Below are positions 43,417-50,869 of a stretch of DNA of 52,408 nt, piece by piece. The notes beneath the pieces were generated by a model, which worked only from the letters and a program-made list of their open reading frames with translations, was not told the DNA's origin and did not search any database. Numbering within the stretch: position 1 is the first letter of the stretch; each line of letters begins with the position of its first letter. The stretch is from Leclercia adecarboxylata (lineage in GTDB: Bacteria; Pseudomonadota; Gammaproteobacteria; Enterobacterales; Enterobacteriaceae): positions 1-52,408 of the forward strand of contig DERO01000038.1 in the NCBI GenBank assembly GCA_002360945.1. Direction: 5' to 3'. Made by a program: the position numbers and the translations under genes.

Positions 43417-44246
43417 TTCACCTCCCGGGCAAAGAGCGCGTGAATCTGTTCGGTATCCGCCTGTTTGCGGGTGTCGAAGTGGGTCAGGCGTTCGAGATAC
43501 CAGTCGTAATGGTCAGTGCGATGTTTAGCCGGCACGCCTTTCGCAATCGCGTCGTTCATCGCCGCTTTCACCGCGTTCACGCCGTCGCCCACCAGCGCAT
43601 CCACCAGACCGCTTTCGTAGCGAATTTCGCCCCCGGTCATGCTCCAGATAAACGGACGGTCGCGGGAGTCGTACTCTTCAATGCCCGCTTCCTGCTCGAT
43701 AACCTGCGGGCCGTTGAGGCCAAGACGCGCTTCGCGGGTCACAATCAGGTAGCTGCACAGTGCGGCCGCGATGGACATCCCGCCGAAGCAGCCCACGGTA
43801 CCGGCGACAATGCCGATGACCGGGGTATAGCGGCGCAGATCGACAATCGCCGCATGGATATCGGCAATCGCCGCGAGGCCAAGATTCGCCTCCTGCAGAC
43901 GCACGCCGCCGGTTTCGAGGCTCAGTACCGCCTGTGTGGGAATGCCGTTACGGTTATCTTCCACCGCCAGCTCCAGCGCCGCCGCCATTTTGGCACCGGA
44001 CACTTCGCCCATGCTGCCGCCCTGGAACGCGCCTTCAATCGCCACCACCACGGCAGGTTTGCCGTTGATGGTGCCTTTCGCCACCACCATGCCGTCATCG
44101 GCCTGCGGCACAATGCCCTGCGGCCCAAGCCACGGAGACATGATCCCTTCAAACGGATCCAGCAGTTCGCGGTAACTGCCCTCGTCGAGCAGGGCCTGCG
44201 CACGCTGGCGCGCTTTTAATTCGATAAAGCTGCTGTCATCACGCAT
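43413..44246 (-). CDS. mdcD: Malonate decarboxylase beta subunit MdcD
   Basis: 277 aa. It has a carboxyltransferase fold like AccD without its zinc ribbon, with VVAIEGAFQGGSMGEVSGAK, SLETGGVRLQEANLG and the oxyanion-hole GCFGGMS. It pairs with MdcE in the decarboxylating half of the enzyme. The start overlaps the mdcC stop by 8 bp and the end overlaps mdcE by 4 bp, keeping subunit ratios coupled. Confidence 0.96.
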   Translation of the reverse strand: MRDDSSFIELKARQRAQALLDEGSYRELLDPFEGIMSPWLGPQGIVPQADDGMVVAKGTINGKPAVVVAIEGAFQGGSMGEVSGAKMAAALELAVEDNRNGIPTQAVLSLETGGVRLQEANLGLAAIADIHAAIVDLRRYTPVIGIVAGTVGCFGGMSIAAALCSYLIVTREARLGLNGPQVIEQEAGIEEYDSRDRPFIWSMTGGEIRYESGLVDALVGDGVNAVKAAMNDAIAKGVPAKHRTDHYDWYLERLTHFDTRKQADTEQIHALFAREVK

Positions 44247-44538
44247 GGCTCACCCCCTCAAAGACCTGTTCGATACGAATGCGTGCCACGCCCGGCGTGG
44301 CGCCAAAGTCGTGAATGGTCAGTTTGCCCGCCGGCAGGCTGCTGACGGTTTGCAGTCTGTTAAACAGCGCGTCCCAGCGGCCACGGCTGTTATCGACGGA
44401 GGTGGTGATCTCGATAGTTAATGTCTGGCTCTGGTCGGCGGTAAATAACACCTCCATATCCCCGGAGCCCACAACGCCTGCCAGCGCTTTGCCGTTCAGG
44501 GCACGGCTGGCGGGCAGAGTTAAGGTAATTTTTTCCAT
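44239..44538 (-). CDS. mdcC: Malonate decarboxylase acyl carrier protein MdcC
   Basis: 99 aa. The attachment Ser25 lies in AGVVGSGDMEVLF, where the 2'-(5''-phosphoribosyl)-3'-dephospho-CoA group is bound. The carrier swings acetyl and malonyl thioesters between MdcA and MdcD/E. It is unrelated to the fatty-acid ACP. The start has GAGGATG about 6 bases ahead, nine bases after mdcB. Confidence 0.96.
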   Translation of the reverse strand: MEKITLTLPASRALNGKALAGVVGSGDMEVLFTADQSQTLTIEITTSVDNSRGRWDALFNRLQTVSSLPAGKLTIHDFGATPGVARIRIEQVFEGVSHA

Positions 44539-44547
44539 AACATCCTC

Positions 44548-45405
44548 TTAATTCGCTAAATAAGGCGTCTCTATGCGGTCAAGGAACAGCGTGGCGGCCA
44601 GCAGGTCGGCCGCGCCGCCCGGAGAGGCATTGAGCAAGAGCATTTGTTTGTCTAATAACGCGAGCGCGCGTTGCCCCTCAGGCTGCGCGGTACCGCCGGC
44701 GGCTAATACCGCCCGGGCCCCGTCCTGCATGGCGTCTAACCCCTCCATCCCGGCGCGCGAGAGCACGCAGGTATCGGTTAACGAGGTCATGATCGCCATC
44801 AGTGCATCGAGTCGGGCATGGGCTTCGCCACTGCCGTTAAGGCGGCTCAGGCGAAGCTGCGGCAGCGCCCGCTGCATAATGTGCGGAAACGCCTGCTGCG
44901 CCTCTTCCCGCGCGCCCGGCACCTGATAACGGTGGGTGGCGCGCAGCCCTTTACTGAATACTTTCGGCGCGGCGTCATCCGGCAGTTTCGCCAGCTGCGC
45001 GGCGGTATCGGCTATCGTCCGGGCTCTGGCACTGCCCCCAAGCATCGCCACGGCGCTGACTAACAATCCCAGCGCCCAGATAGCGCCCCGGTGGGTATTC
45101 ACCCCGCCGGTGGCGGCCATCATCTGCTGTTCGCCTTCGCGCCCCAGCCGACCCACGGTCTGCCGTAGCGCGATATCGGCCGGACGCTGCCAGCTTTGCA
45201 GCGCCAGCGCCTGAAACGTGGGGGTCAGGCTGTGCGCCGAACGCTCCATCAGCGCGAGCGACAGATCGTGATGCGCGCCGTTCCCCCGACTGTCCACCAG
45301 ACCGGGTTTCGGGCTAAGTCGCGCTTCGTCAATCAGACACTGCGTGGCGGTTCGCGCCAGCCATTCGGCACCGCCTTCAACCTGGATCCGGGGCAGAAGT
45401 TTCAT
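44548..45405 (-). CDS. mdcB: Triphosphoribosyl-dephospho-CoA synthase MdcB
   Basis: 285 aa from MKLLPRIQVEGGAEWLAR. The ATG shares one base with the mdcA stop (TAATG) and has GGAG upstream; a longer in-frame start runs into mdcA. It is a CitG-family enzyme with EARLSPKPGLVDSRGNGAHH and AATGGVNTHRGAIWALGLL. It makes the triphosphoribosyl-dephospho-CoA precursor from ATP and dephospho-CoA for MdcG. Confidence 0.95.
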   Translation of the reverse strand: MKLLPRIQVEGGAEWLARTATQCLIDEARLSPKPGLVDSRGNGAHHDLSLALMERSAHSLTPTFQALALQSWQRPADIALRQTVGRLGREGEQQMMAATGGVNTHRGAIWALGLLVSAVAMLGGSARARTIADTAAQLAKLPDDAAPKVFSKGLRATHRYQVPGAREEAQQAFPHIMQRALPQLRLSRLNGSGEAHARLDALMAIMTSLTDTCVLSRAGMEGLDAMQDGARAVLAAGGTAQPEGQRALALLDKQMLLLNASPGGAADLLAATLFLDRIETPYLAN

Positions 45406-47060
45406 TACCAGCTCCGGAATTTCGCAGGTGGGTTGTACAGACCGCCCGACCATTCAACGAGGTCAGACACGCTGCCCGCCGCCAGCAGAGAGCGGGTGGC
45501 GTCGGTGCGGCGAATGCCCATATCTTCCGGGTAGAGCACTTTGCCACTCTGGCGCAGCTCGGCGACGCGTTTGGCGTCCACCCCCAGACCGATATCGGTG
45601 ATCCCCGCGACGGCCGCGACCATGGCACGACGTTCTTCAAGATCTTTGGCGCGGTAGAGGTAAGCAATCCCCTCTTCCGTCAGCACGTGGGTCACGTCGT
45701 CACCGTAGATCATCACTGGAGCCAGCGGCATTCCGGAGGCTTTCGCCACCTCGACGGCATCAAGTTTTTCCACGAAGGTCGGTTTCACGCCCGCCTGGAA
45801 GGTTTCGACCATCTGTACCACCAGCTTTTTACCGCGCTGCATGGGGTCAGGTTCAGTGATCATGTTCAGCCAGGCCGGAGTAGCATGACGACGGCCGTGC
45901 GGGTCATGGCCCATGTTGGGCGCCCCGCCGAAGCCGGAAAGACGGCCGCGGGTCACGGTTGAGGAGTTGGCATAGCCATCCACCTGCAGCGTGGAGCCGA
46001 TAAACATATCCACCGCGTACTGGCCTGCCAGCTGGCAGAAGGCGCGGTTAGAGCGCATGGAGCCGTCAGCACCGGTAAAGAACACGTCCGGACGGGCACG
46101 GATATACTCTTCCATCCCCAACTCACCGCCGAAGCAGTGCACGCTCTCCACCCAGCCGCTTTCGATCGCCGGGATCAGCGTTGGATGCGGGTTCAGCGTC
46201 CAGTGTTTACAAATTTTGCCCTTCAGGCCGAGCTGCTCGCCGTAGGTCGGCAGCAGGAGCTCAATGGCGGCGGTGTTAAAGCCGATCCCGTGGTTCAGGG
46301 ACTGGACCTGGTGTTCCGCATAGATGCCTTTGATGGCCATCATCGCCATCAGGATATGTTCCTGTTTGATCAGGCGCGGGTCACGGGTGAACAGGGGTTC
46401 GATGAAGAACGGCTTATCGGCCACCACCACGAAATCAATCCAGGAGCCGGGGATATCCACGCGCGGCAGATCGCACTCGTCGTCCACCAGCTCGTTCACC
46501 TGAGCGATGACGATGCCGTCGTGGAAGGCGGCGGCTTCGACCAGCGCCGGGGTATCCTCGGTGCTGGCACCGGTATAGAGGTTACCTTTACGGTCCGCTT
46601 TAAAACCGGCAATCAGCGCCACGTTTGGTGACAGATCGACATACAGGCGGGAGTAGAGTTCGATGTAGGTGTGGATGGCACCAATCTCCAGCTGCCCGTC
46701 TTCCAGCAGCTGCGAAATGCGCAGGCTTTGGGTGCCTGAGAAAGAGAAATCGAGTTTGCGGGCGATGCCCTTTTCAAAAATATCCAGGTGCTCGCTGCGA
46801 CCGACGCTCGGCATAATCATATGCAGATCGTGAACGACTTGCGGGTTCACTTCGGCGAGCGACCGTGAAAGAAAGTCTGCCTGTTTCTGGTTATTACCTT
46901 CCAGTACGACTTTGTCGCCTGGGGCGATCAGTTTTTCCAGCATGGCGACAAGGTCGCCTGTTGGCAGTACCTTGCCCTGCACCGGGACGGAAGCCAGGCG
47001 GCGCGCTTTTTCAGTGCGACGCGTGTTCCAGTTCCGGGCTGGCGTTTGCCCTGATAACAT
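45405..47060 (-). CDS. mdcA: Malonate decarboxylase alpha subunit MdcA
   Basis: 551 aa. This acetyl-S-ACP:malonate ACP transferase swaps acetate for malonate on MdcC. It is related to CoA transferases (two-domain fold), starting MLSGQTPARNWNTRRTEKAR, with VLEGNNQKQADFLSRSLAEV, NHGIGFNTAAIELLLP and GFGGAPNMGHDPHGRRHATP. It is the first gene of the leftward run, preceded by a perfect AGGAGG seven bases from the ATG. Confidence 0.97.
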   Translation of the reverse strand: MLSGQTPARNWNTRRTEKARRLASVPVQGKVLPTGDLVAMLEKLIAPGDKVVLEGNNQKQADFLSRSLAEVNPQVVHDLHMIMPSVGRSEHLDIFEKGIARKLDFSFSGTQSLRISQLLEDGQLEIGAIHTYIELYSRLYVDLSPNVALIAGFKADRKGNLYTGASTEDTPALVEAAAFHDGIVIAQVNELVDDECDLPRVDIPGSWIDFVVVADKPFFIEPLFTRDPRLIKQEHILMAMMAIKGIYAEHQVQSLNHGIGFNTAAIELLLPTYGEQLGLKGKICKHWTLNPHPTLIPAIESGWVESVHCFGGELGMEEYIRARPDVFFTGADGSMRSNRAFCQLAGQYAVDMFIGSTLQVDGYANSSTVTRGRLSGFGGAPNMGHDPHGRRHATPAWLNMITEPDPMQRGKKLVVQMVETFQAGVKPTFVEKLDAVEVAKASGMPLAPVMIYGDDVTHVLTEEGIAYLYRAKDLEERRAMVAAVAGITDIGLGVDAKRVAELRQSGKVLYPEDMGIRRTDATRSLLAAGSVSDLVEWSGGLYNPPAKFRSW

Positions 47061-47083
47061 TGTTAACCTCCTGATTCAGCACA

Positions 47084-47111
47084 TCTTTAGATTTGCTTAA
47101 CGCTGAGTAAA
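47084..47111 (-). promoter_or_regulatory. Candidate mdcA promoter
   Basis: On the minus strand there is a -35 TTTACT (47106-47111), a 16-bp spacer and a weak -10 TAAAGA (47084-47089). A poor -10 is usual for a LysR-activated promoter. This is the best pair I could find between the mdcA start and the dyad at 47159-47175, but it is far from certain. Confidence 0.35.
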
Positions 47112-47158
47112 GTCTGCACCCTGGCGATAAAGGCATCAATTAAGCGTAGAGGGGAATC

Positions 47159-47175
47159 ATTAGCCTGAGAGTAAT
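47159..47175 (-). promoter_or_regulatory. Candidate MdcR (LysR-type) operator
   Basis: ATTA-N9-TAAT is an interrupted dyad containing the T-N11-A pattern of LysR-family boxes. It lies about 100 bases upstream of the mdcA start, roughly 90 upstream of the candidate start of transcription. The sequence matches the class pattern, not a known MdcR consensus. Confidence 0.4.
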
Positions 47176-47191
47176 AATCAAGGTAAACATT

Positions 47192-47207
47192 TGTGATCGG
47201 GATCAGT
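47192..47207. promoter_or_regulatory. Candidate CRP-binding site between mdcA and yheT
   Basis: TGTGATCGGGATCAGT matches the CRP core TGTGA-N6-TCACA with a perfect left half and TCAGT in the right half. Its centre is 139 bases from the mdcA start and about 88 from the yheT start. It could serve catabolite control of malonate use, or yheT expression. A possible yheT -10, TACAAT, lies at 47238-47243. Confidence 0.45.
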
Positions 47208-47287
47208 TCATGTTTCGGAAAACCAGGCTAAACGGGGTACAATTCGGAAGGTATCGTAAATAACAGACAATAATCAGCATCACCTTT

Positions 47288-48310
47288 ATGACCCAAATCA
47301 TTCCCTCAGACTTCAATATTGCAGCCGACGAGAGCGCAGAATTTGTGCCCATGCGCGGCGTGTCGAATCGACACCTGCAGACCATGCTGCCGCGTCTCAT
47401 CCGTCGTAAAGTGCTCTTTACGCCCGTCTGGCAGCGTCTTGATCTGCCGGACGATGATTTCGTTGATTTGGCCTGGAGCGAAGACCCGCACCAGGCCCGT
47501 CACAAACCCCGGCTGGTGGTCTTTCATGGTCTGGAGGGCAGCCTGCACAGCCCCTATGCGCACGGCCTGATTCAGGCGGCGAAAGCGCGCGGCTGGCTGG
47601 GCGTGGTGATGCACTTTCGCGGATGCAGCGGCGAACCCAATCGCCAGAAACGCATCTATCACTCCGGCGAAACGGAAGATGGCACCTGGTTCCTGCGCTG
47701 GCTGGCAGAGACCCACGGCCCGGCCCCTACGGCAGCGGTGGGCTATTCGCTGGGTGGAAACATGCTCGCCTGCCTGCTGGCAAAAGAGGGCGACAATATT
47801 CCGCTGGACGCCGCCGCCATCGTCTCTGCGCCGTTCATGCTGGAACACTGCAGCTATCATATGGAGAAGGGCTTTTCGCGCGTTTATCAGCGCTATCTGC
47901 TGAACTTGCTCAAAGCTAATGCGGCACGCAAACTGAAAGCTTACCCGGATACGCTGCCGGTCAGTCTGCAGCAGCTGAAGAAAGTGCGCCGCATCCGCGA
48001 GTTTGACGATCTGATCACCGCCAAAATTCACGGTTTTGCCGATGCCATTGACTACTATCGTCAGTGCAGCGCCATGCCGGTGCTCAGCAAGATCACCAAA
48101 CCGGTGCTGATTATTCATGCGAAAGACGATCCCTTTATGGATCATCACTCGATACCGGCGCAGGCGTTTCTGCCCGCTAACGTGCAGTATCAGCTGACCG
48201 AACACGGTGGACACGTGGGCTTTGTCGGCGGCACGCTACGGCGCCCGACGATGTGGCTGGAAACGCGTATCCCGGACTGGCTGACCACATACCTGGAACC
48301 GATAAGATGA
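47288..48310 (+). CDS. yheT: YheT-like alpha/beta hydrolase
   Basis: 340 aa, as in E. coli YheT (related to ABHD1/3 hydrolases). The family-typical oxyanion segment [18 protein letters not shown], nucleophile motif GYSLGGNML, Asp in [10 protein letters not shown] and His in EHGGHVGF form a complete catalytic triad. The substrate is unknown. It overlaps yheU by 4 bp (ATGA) and heads the yheT-yheU-prkB run, now separated from yheS by the mdc cluster. Confidence 0.96.
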   Translation: MTQIIPSDFNIAADESAEFVPMRGVSNRHLQTMLPRLIRRKVLFTPVWQRLDLPDDDFVDLAWSEDPHQARHKPRLVVFHGLEGSLHSPYAHGLIQAAKARGWLGVVMHFRGCSGEPNRQKRIYHSGETEDGTWFLRWLAETHGPAPTAAVGYSLGGNMLACLLAKEGDNIPLDAAAIVSAPFMLEHCSYHMEKGFSRVYQRYLLNLLKANAARKLKAYPDTLPVSLQQLKKVRRIREFDDLITAKIHGFADAIDYYRQCSAMPVLSKITKPVLIIHAKDDPFMDHHSIPAQAFLPANVQYQLTEHGGHVGFVGGTLRRPTMWLETRIPDWLTTYLEPIR

Positions 48311-48525
48311 TTATTCCCTGGCAAGATCTGGCTCCCGAAACGCTGGATAATCTGATTGAAAGCTTTGTGTTACGCGAAGGCACCGATTATGGTGAACAGG
48401 AGCTTTCGCTTGAGCAGAAGGTCGCCGACGTCAGGCGCCAGCTGCAAAGCGGTGAGGTGCTGGTGGTGTGGTCCGAACTGCACGAAACCGTCAACATCAT
48501 GCCCCGCAATCAATTTCGCGGTTAA
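48307..48525 (+). CDS. yheU: UPF0270 family protein YheU
   Basis: 72 aa from [20 protein letters not shown], the E. coli length. An upstream in-frame ATG inside yheT would extend it, but the ATGA overlap with the yheT stop favours 48307. It is small and acidic with [16 protein letters not shown] at the end. Function unknown. Confidence 0.93.
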   Translation: MIIPWQDLAPETLDNLIESFVLREGTDYGEQELSLEQKVADVRRQLQSGEVLVVWSELHETVNIMPRNQFRG

Positions 48526-48555
48526 CCGCGACCTCTTTCCACTCAGGGAGTTGCT

Positions 48556-49425
48556 ATGTCCGCCAGACATCCGGTTATTGCCGTTACAGGGTCGAGTGGT
48601 GCAGGTACCACCACCACCAGCCTCGCCTTTCGTAAGATCTTCTCCCAGCTGCATCTGCGTGCCGCGGAAGTGGAAGGCGACAGTTTTCACCGCTACACCC
48701 GCCCTGAGATGGATATGGCCATCCGCAAAGCCCGGGATATGGGTAAACACATCAGCTACTTTGGCCCGGATGCCAATGACTTTGGCCTGCTGGAGCAAAC
48801 CTTCGCCGAATACGGGCGAAGCGGCACCGGTCAGGCGCGCAAATACCTGCATACCTATGACGAAGCGGTCCCCTGGAACCAGGTGCCAGGTACCTTCACA
48901 CCCTGGCAGCCCCTGCCGGAACCCACCGACGTGCTGTTTTATGAAGGCCTGCATGGCGGGGTCGTCACGCCGCAACACGACGTAGCGCGCCATGTTGATC
49001 TGCTGGTGGGCGTAGTCCCTATTGTGAACCTGGAGTGGATCCAGAAGCTCACGCGTGATACCAGCGAACGCGGCCACTCCCGCGAGGCGGTGATGGACTC
49101 CGTGGTGCGCTCGATGGAGGATTACATTAACTTCCTGACGCCGCAGTTTTCCCGCACCCACATTAACTTCCAGCGCGTCCCGACCGTGGACACCTCTAAC
49201 CCCTTTGCCGCCAAAGGCATTCCGTCGCTGGACGAGAGCTTCGTGGTGATCCATTTCCGCAATCTGGACAATATCGATTACCCCTGGCTGCTGGCGATGC
49301 TGCAGGGTTCGTTTATTTCTCACATCAATACACTGGTGGTCCCGGGTGGCAAGATGGGGCTGGCGATGGAGTTAATCATGACGCCGCTGGTGCAGCGGTT
49401 GATGGAAGGCAAGAAGATCGATTGA
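48556..49425 (+). CDS. prkB: Phosphoribulokinase-like protein PrkB
   Basis: 289 aa, as in E. coli. The P-loop is GSSGAGTTTTSL (about 12-23), followed by VEGDSFHRYTRPEMD and FYEGLHGGVV. It belongs to the phosphoribulokinase/uridine kinase family, but there are no Calvin-cycle genes, so the substrate is uncertain. GGGAG precedes the ATG, 30 bases after yheU. Confidence 0.95.
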   Translation: MSARHPVIAVTGSSGAGTTTTSLAFRKIFSQLHLRAAEVEGDSFHRYTRPEMDMAIRKARDMGKHISYFGPDANDFGLLEQTFAEYGRSGTGQARKYLHTYDEAVPWNQVPGTFTPWQPLPEPTDVLFYEGLHGGVVTPQHDVARHVDLLVGVVPIVNLEWIQKLTRDTSERGHSREAVMDSVVRSMEDYINFLTPQFSRTHINFQRVPTVDTSNPFAAKGIPSLDESFVVIHFRNLDNIDYPWLLAMLQGSFISHINTLVVPGGKMGLAMELIMTPLVQRLMEGKKID

Positions 49426-49431
49426 GGTTTT

Positions 49432-49461
49432 TTGCCCGGTGGCGCTACGCTTACCGGGCAA
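49432..49461. repeat. REP-like palindrome between prkB and yhfA
   Basis: TTGCCCGGT and ACCGGGCAA (49432-49440 and 49453-49461) flank the centre GGCGCTACGCTT. This is the form of enterobacterial repetitive extragenic palindromes of the GCCCGGTGGCGCT type. It lies between the convergent prkB and yhfA, a usual place for such elements. Only one copy was noticed in the window. Confidence 0.75.
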
Positions 49462-49466
49462 TGGGC

Positions 49467-49871
49467 TTACGCCTCGATCACTTCATACGAATGGGTAATC
49501 TTGACCGCTTTCTCCAGCATCAGTGCCACGGAGCAGTACTTCTCTGCTGAGAGATCCACCGCACGGGATACCGCCGCGTCTTTCAGTTCTTTGCCGGTCA
49601 CCACGAAGTGAAGATTGATATGGGTGAACAGGCGCGGCGCCTCTTCACGACGCTCTGAGGTCAGTTTGACTTCGCAGTCGGTCACATCGTGACGCCCTTT
49701 TTGCAGGATCGACACCACGTCGATTGCGCTGCATCCGCCTGCCGCCATCAGGACCACTTCCATCGGGCTTGGCGCTTTGTCACCGGAGTTGCCATCCATC
49801 AAAATCTGGTGCCCGGAAGCCGACTCACCGAGGAACGTTAACCCTTCAACCCATTTCACACGTGCTTGCAT
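49467..49871 (-). CDS. yhfA: OsmC/Ohr family protein YhfA
   Basis: 134 aa, as in E. coli YhfA. OsmC-like fold beginning MQARVKWVEGLTFLGESASG, with KAPSPMEVVLMAAGGCSAID, whose Cys is the expected reactive residue, and the second Cys in KYCSVALML. It is likely a peroxiredoxin-type thiol peroxidase, though its role is not established. It is divergent from crp across a 309-base region. Confidence 0.94.
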   Translation of the reverse strand: MQARVKWVEGLTFLGESASGHQILMDGNSGDKAPSPMEVVLMAAGGCSAIDVVSILQKGRHDVTDCEVKLTSERREEAPRLFTHINLHFVVTGKELKDAAVSRAVDLSAEKYCSVALMLEKAVKITHSYEVIEA

Positions 49872-50180
49872 TTGTATTAACTCCAGGATTGCATTTTTCC
49901 TGACAGATTACGCGTCAGTAACAATTCTGACAACGGAAGTCGACCTGCATCAAGCTGAAGCGAGACACCAGGAGACAGGCGGCGAAAGCTATGCTAAAAC
50001 AGTCGAGATGCTACAGTAATACATTGACGTTGCACATGTATGCAGAGGACATCACACATTACAGGCTGCTAATTATTGTGACAGCCAGTCCCCAGGCAGG
50101 GGAAAGAATTCGATTGCAACCCCAGAGTACAGGTACACAGCCAGACTCTGGAGACAGCTTATAACAGAGGATAACAGCGC
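49872..50180 (+). promoter_or_regulatory. crp: crp upstream control region
   Basis: This 309-base region closely follows the E. coli crp upstream sequence. A candidate promoter has -35 GAGACA (49972-49977), a 17-bp spacer and -10 TAAAAC (49995-50000). A CRP half-site pair lies at 50041-50056, with a perfect right half TCACA and a degenerate left half. It is downstream of the start, as in E. coli crp negative autoregulation. A further TGTGA half-site is at 50078-50082. The yhfA promoter must lie in the left part but was not resolved. Confidence 0.6.
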
Positions 50181-50813
50181 ATGGTGCTTGGCAAACCGCA
50201 AACAGACCCGACTCTCGAATGGTTCTTGTCTCATTGCCATATTCATAAGTACCCATCGAAGAGCACGCTGATTCACCAGGGTGAAAAAGCGGAAACGTTG
50301 TATTACATCGTCAAAGGCTCAGTGGCAGTGCTGATCAAAGATGAAGAAGGCAAAGAGATGATCCTCTCTTACCTGAATCAGGGAGATTTCATCGGCGAAC
50401 TGGGCCTGTTTGAAGAAGGTCAGGAGCGTAGCGCCTGGGTTCGTGCCAAAACGGCCTGTGAAGTGGCTGAGATCTCTTATAAGAAATTCCGCCAGCTGAT
50501 CCAGGTGAACCCGGACATCCTGATGCGCCTCTCTTCGCAGATGGCTCGCCGTCTGCAGGTCACGTCCGAGAAAGTGGGTAACCTCGCCTTCCTCGACGTA
50601 ACCGGCCGCATTGCCCAGACCTTACTGAACCTGGCGAAACAGCCAGACGCTATGACCCACCCGGACGGTATGCAAATTAAAATTACCCGTCAGGAAATTG
50701 GTCAGATCGTCGGATGTTCTCGTGAGACCGTGGGTCGTATCCTGAAAATGCTGGAAGATCAAAACCTGATTTCTGCCCACGGTAAAACCATCGTGGTTTA
50801 CGGAACACGTTAA
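50181..50813 (+). CDS. crp: cAMP receptor protein (catabolite activator)
   Basis: 210 aa, beginning [20 protein letters not shown]. From memory it differs from E. coli CRP by about one residue (Ser in LSSQMARR near 118). The cAMP-binding barrel has [18 protein letters not shown], the long dimer helix follows, and the helix-turn-helix recognition helix [13 protein letters not shown] contains Arg180, Glu181 and Arg185. It is the global activator of alternative carbon use, and the mdc cluster lies about 3 kb to its left. Confidence 0.99.
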   Translation: MVLGKPQTDPTLEWFLSHCHIHKYPSKSTLIHQGEKAETLYYIVKGSVAVLIKDEEGKEMILSYLNQGDFIGELGLFEEGQERSAWVRAKTACEVAEISYKKFRQLIQVNPDILMRLSSQMARRLQVTSEKVGNLAFLDVTGRIAQTLLNLAKQPDAMTHPDGMQIKITRQEIGQIVGCSRETVGRILKMLEDQNLISAHGKTIVVYGTR

Positions 50814-50820
50814 TTCCGCT

Positions 50821-50857
50821 AAAACGGCGTGGCATCGCACGATGACACGCCGTTTTT
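50821..50857 (+). terminator. crp terminator
   Basis: AAAACGGCGTG (50821-50831) pairs with CACGCCGTTTT (50846-50856), 11 bp, with a smaller CATCG/CGATG stem inside, followed by T-rich bases. It lies eight bases after the crp stop and only 13 bases before the yhfK ATG. Confidence 0.9.
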
Positions 50858-50869
50858 GTCTCTATCCCC

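Noticed and set aside
40006..47060. Horizontal transfer of the mdc cluster on base composition
   Set aside because: The cluster is GC-rich, but kefB, yheS, prkB and yhfK around it look equally GC-rich by eye, so composition does not single it out.
50083..50098. Second full CRP site around TGTGACAGCCAGTCCC upstream of crp
   Set aside because: Only the left half matches; the right half has no TCACA-like bases, so I list it only as a half-site.
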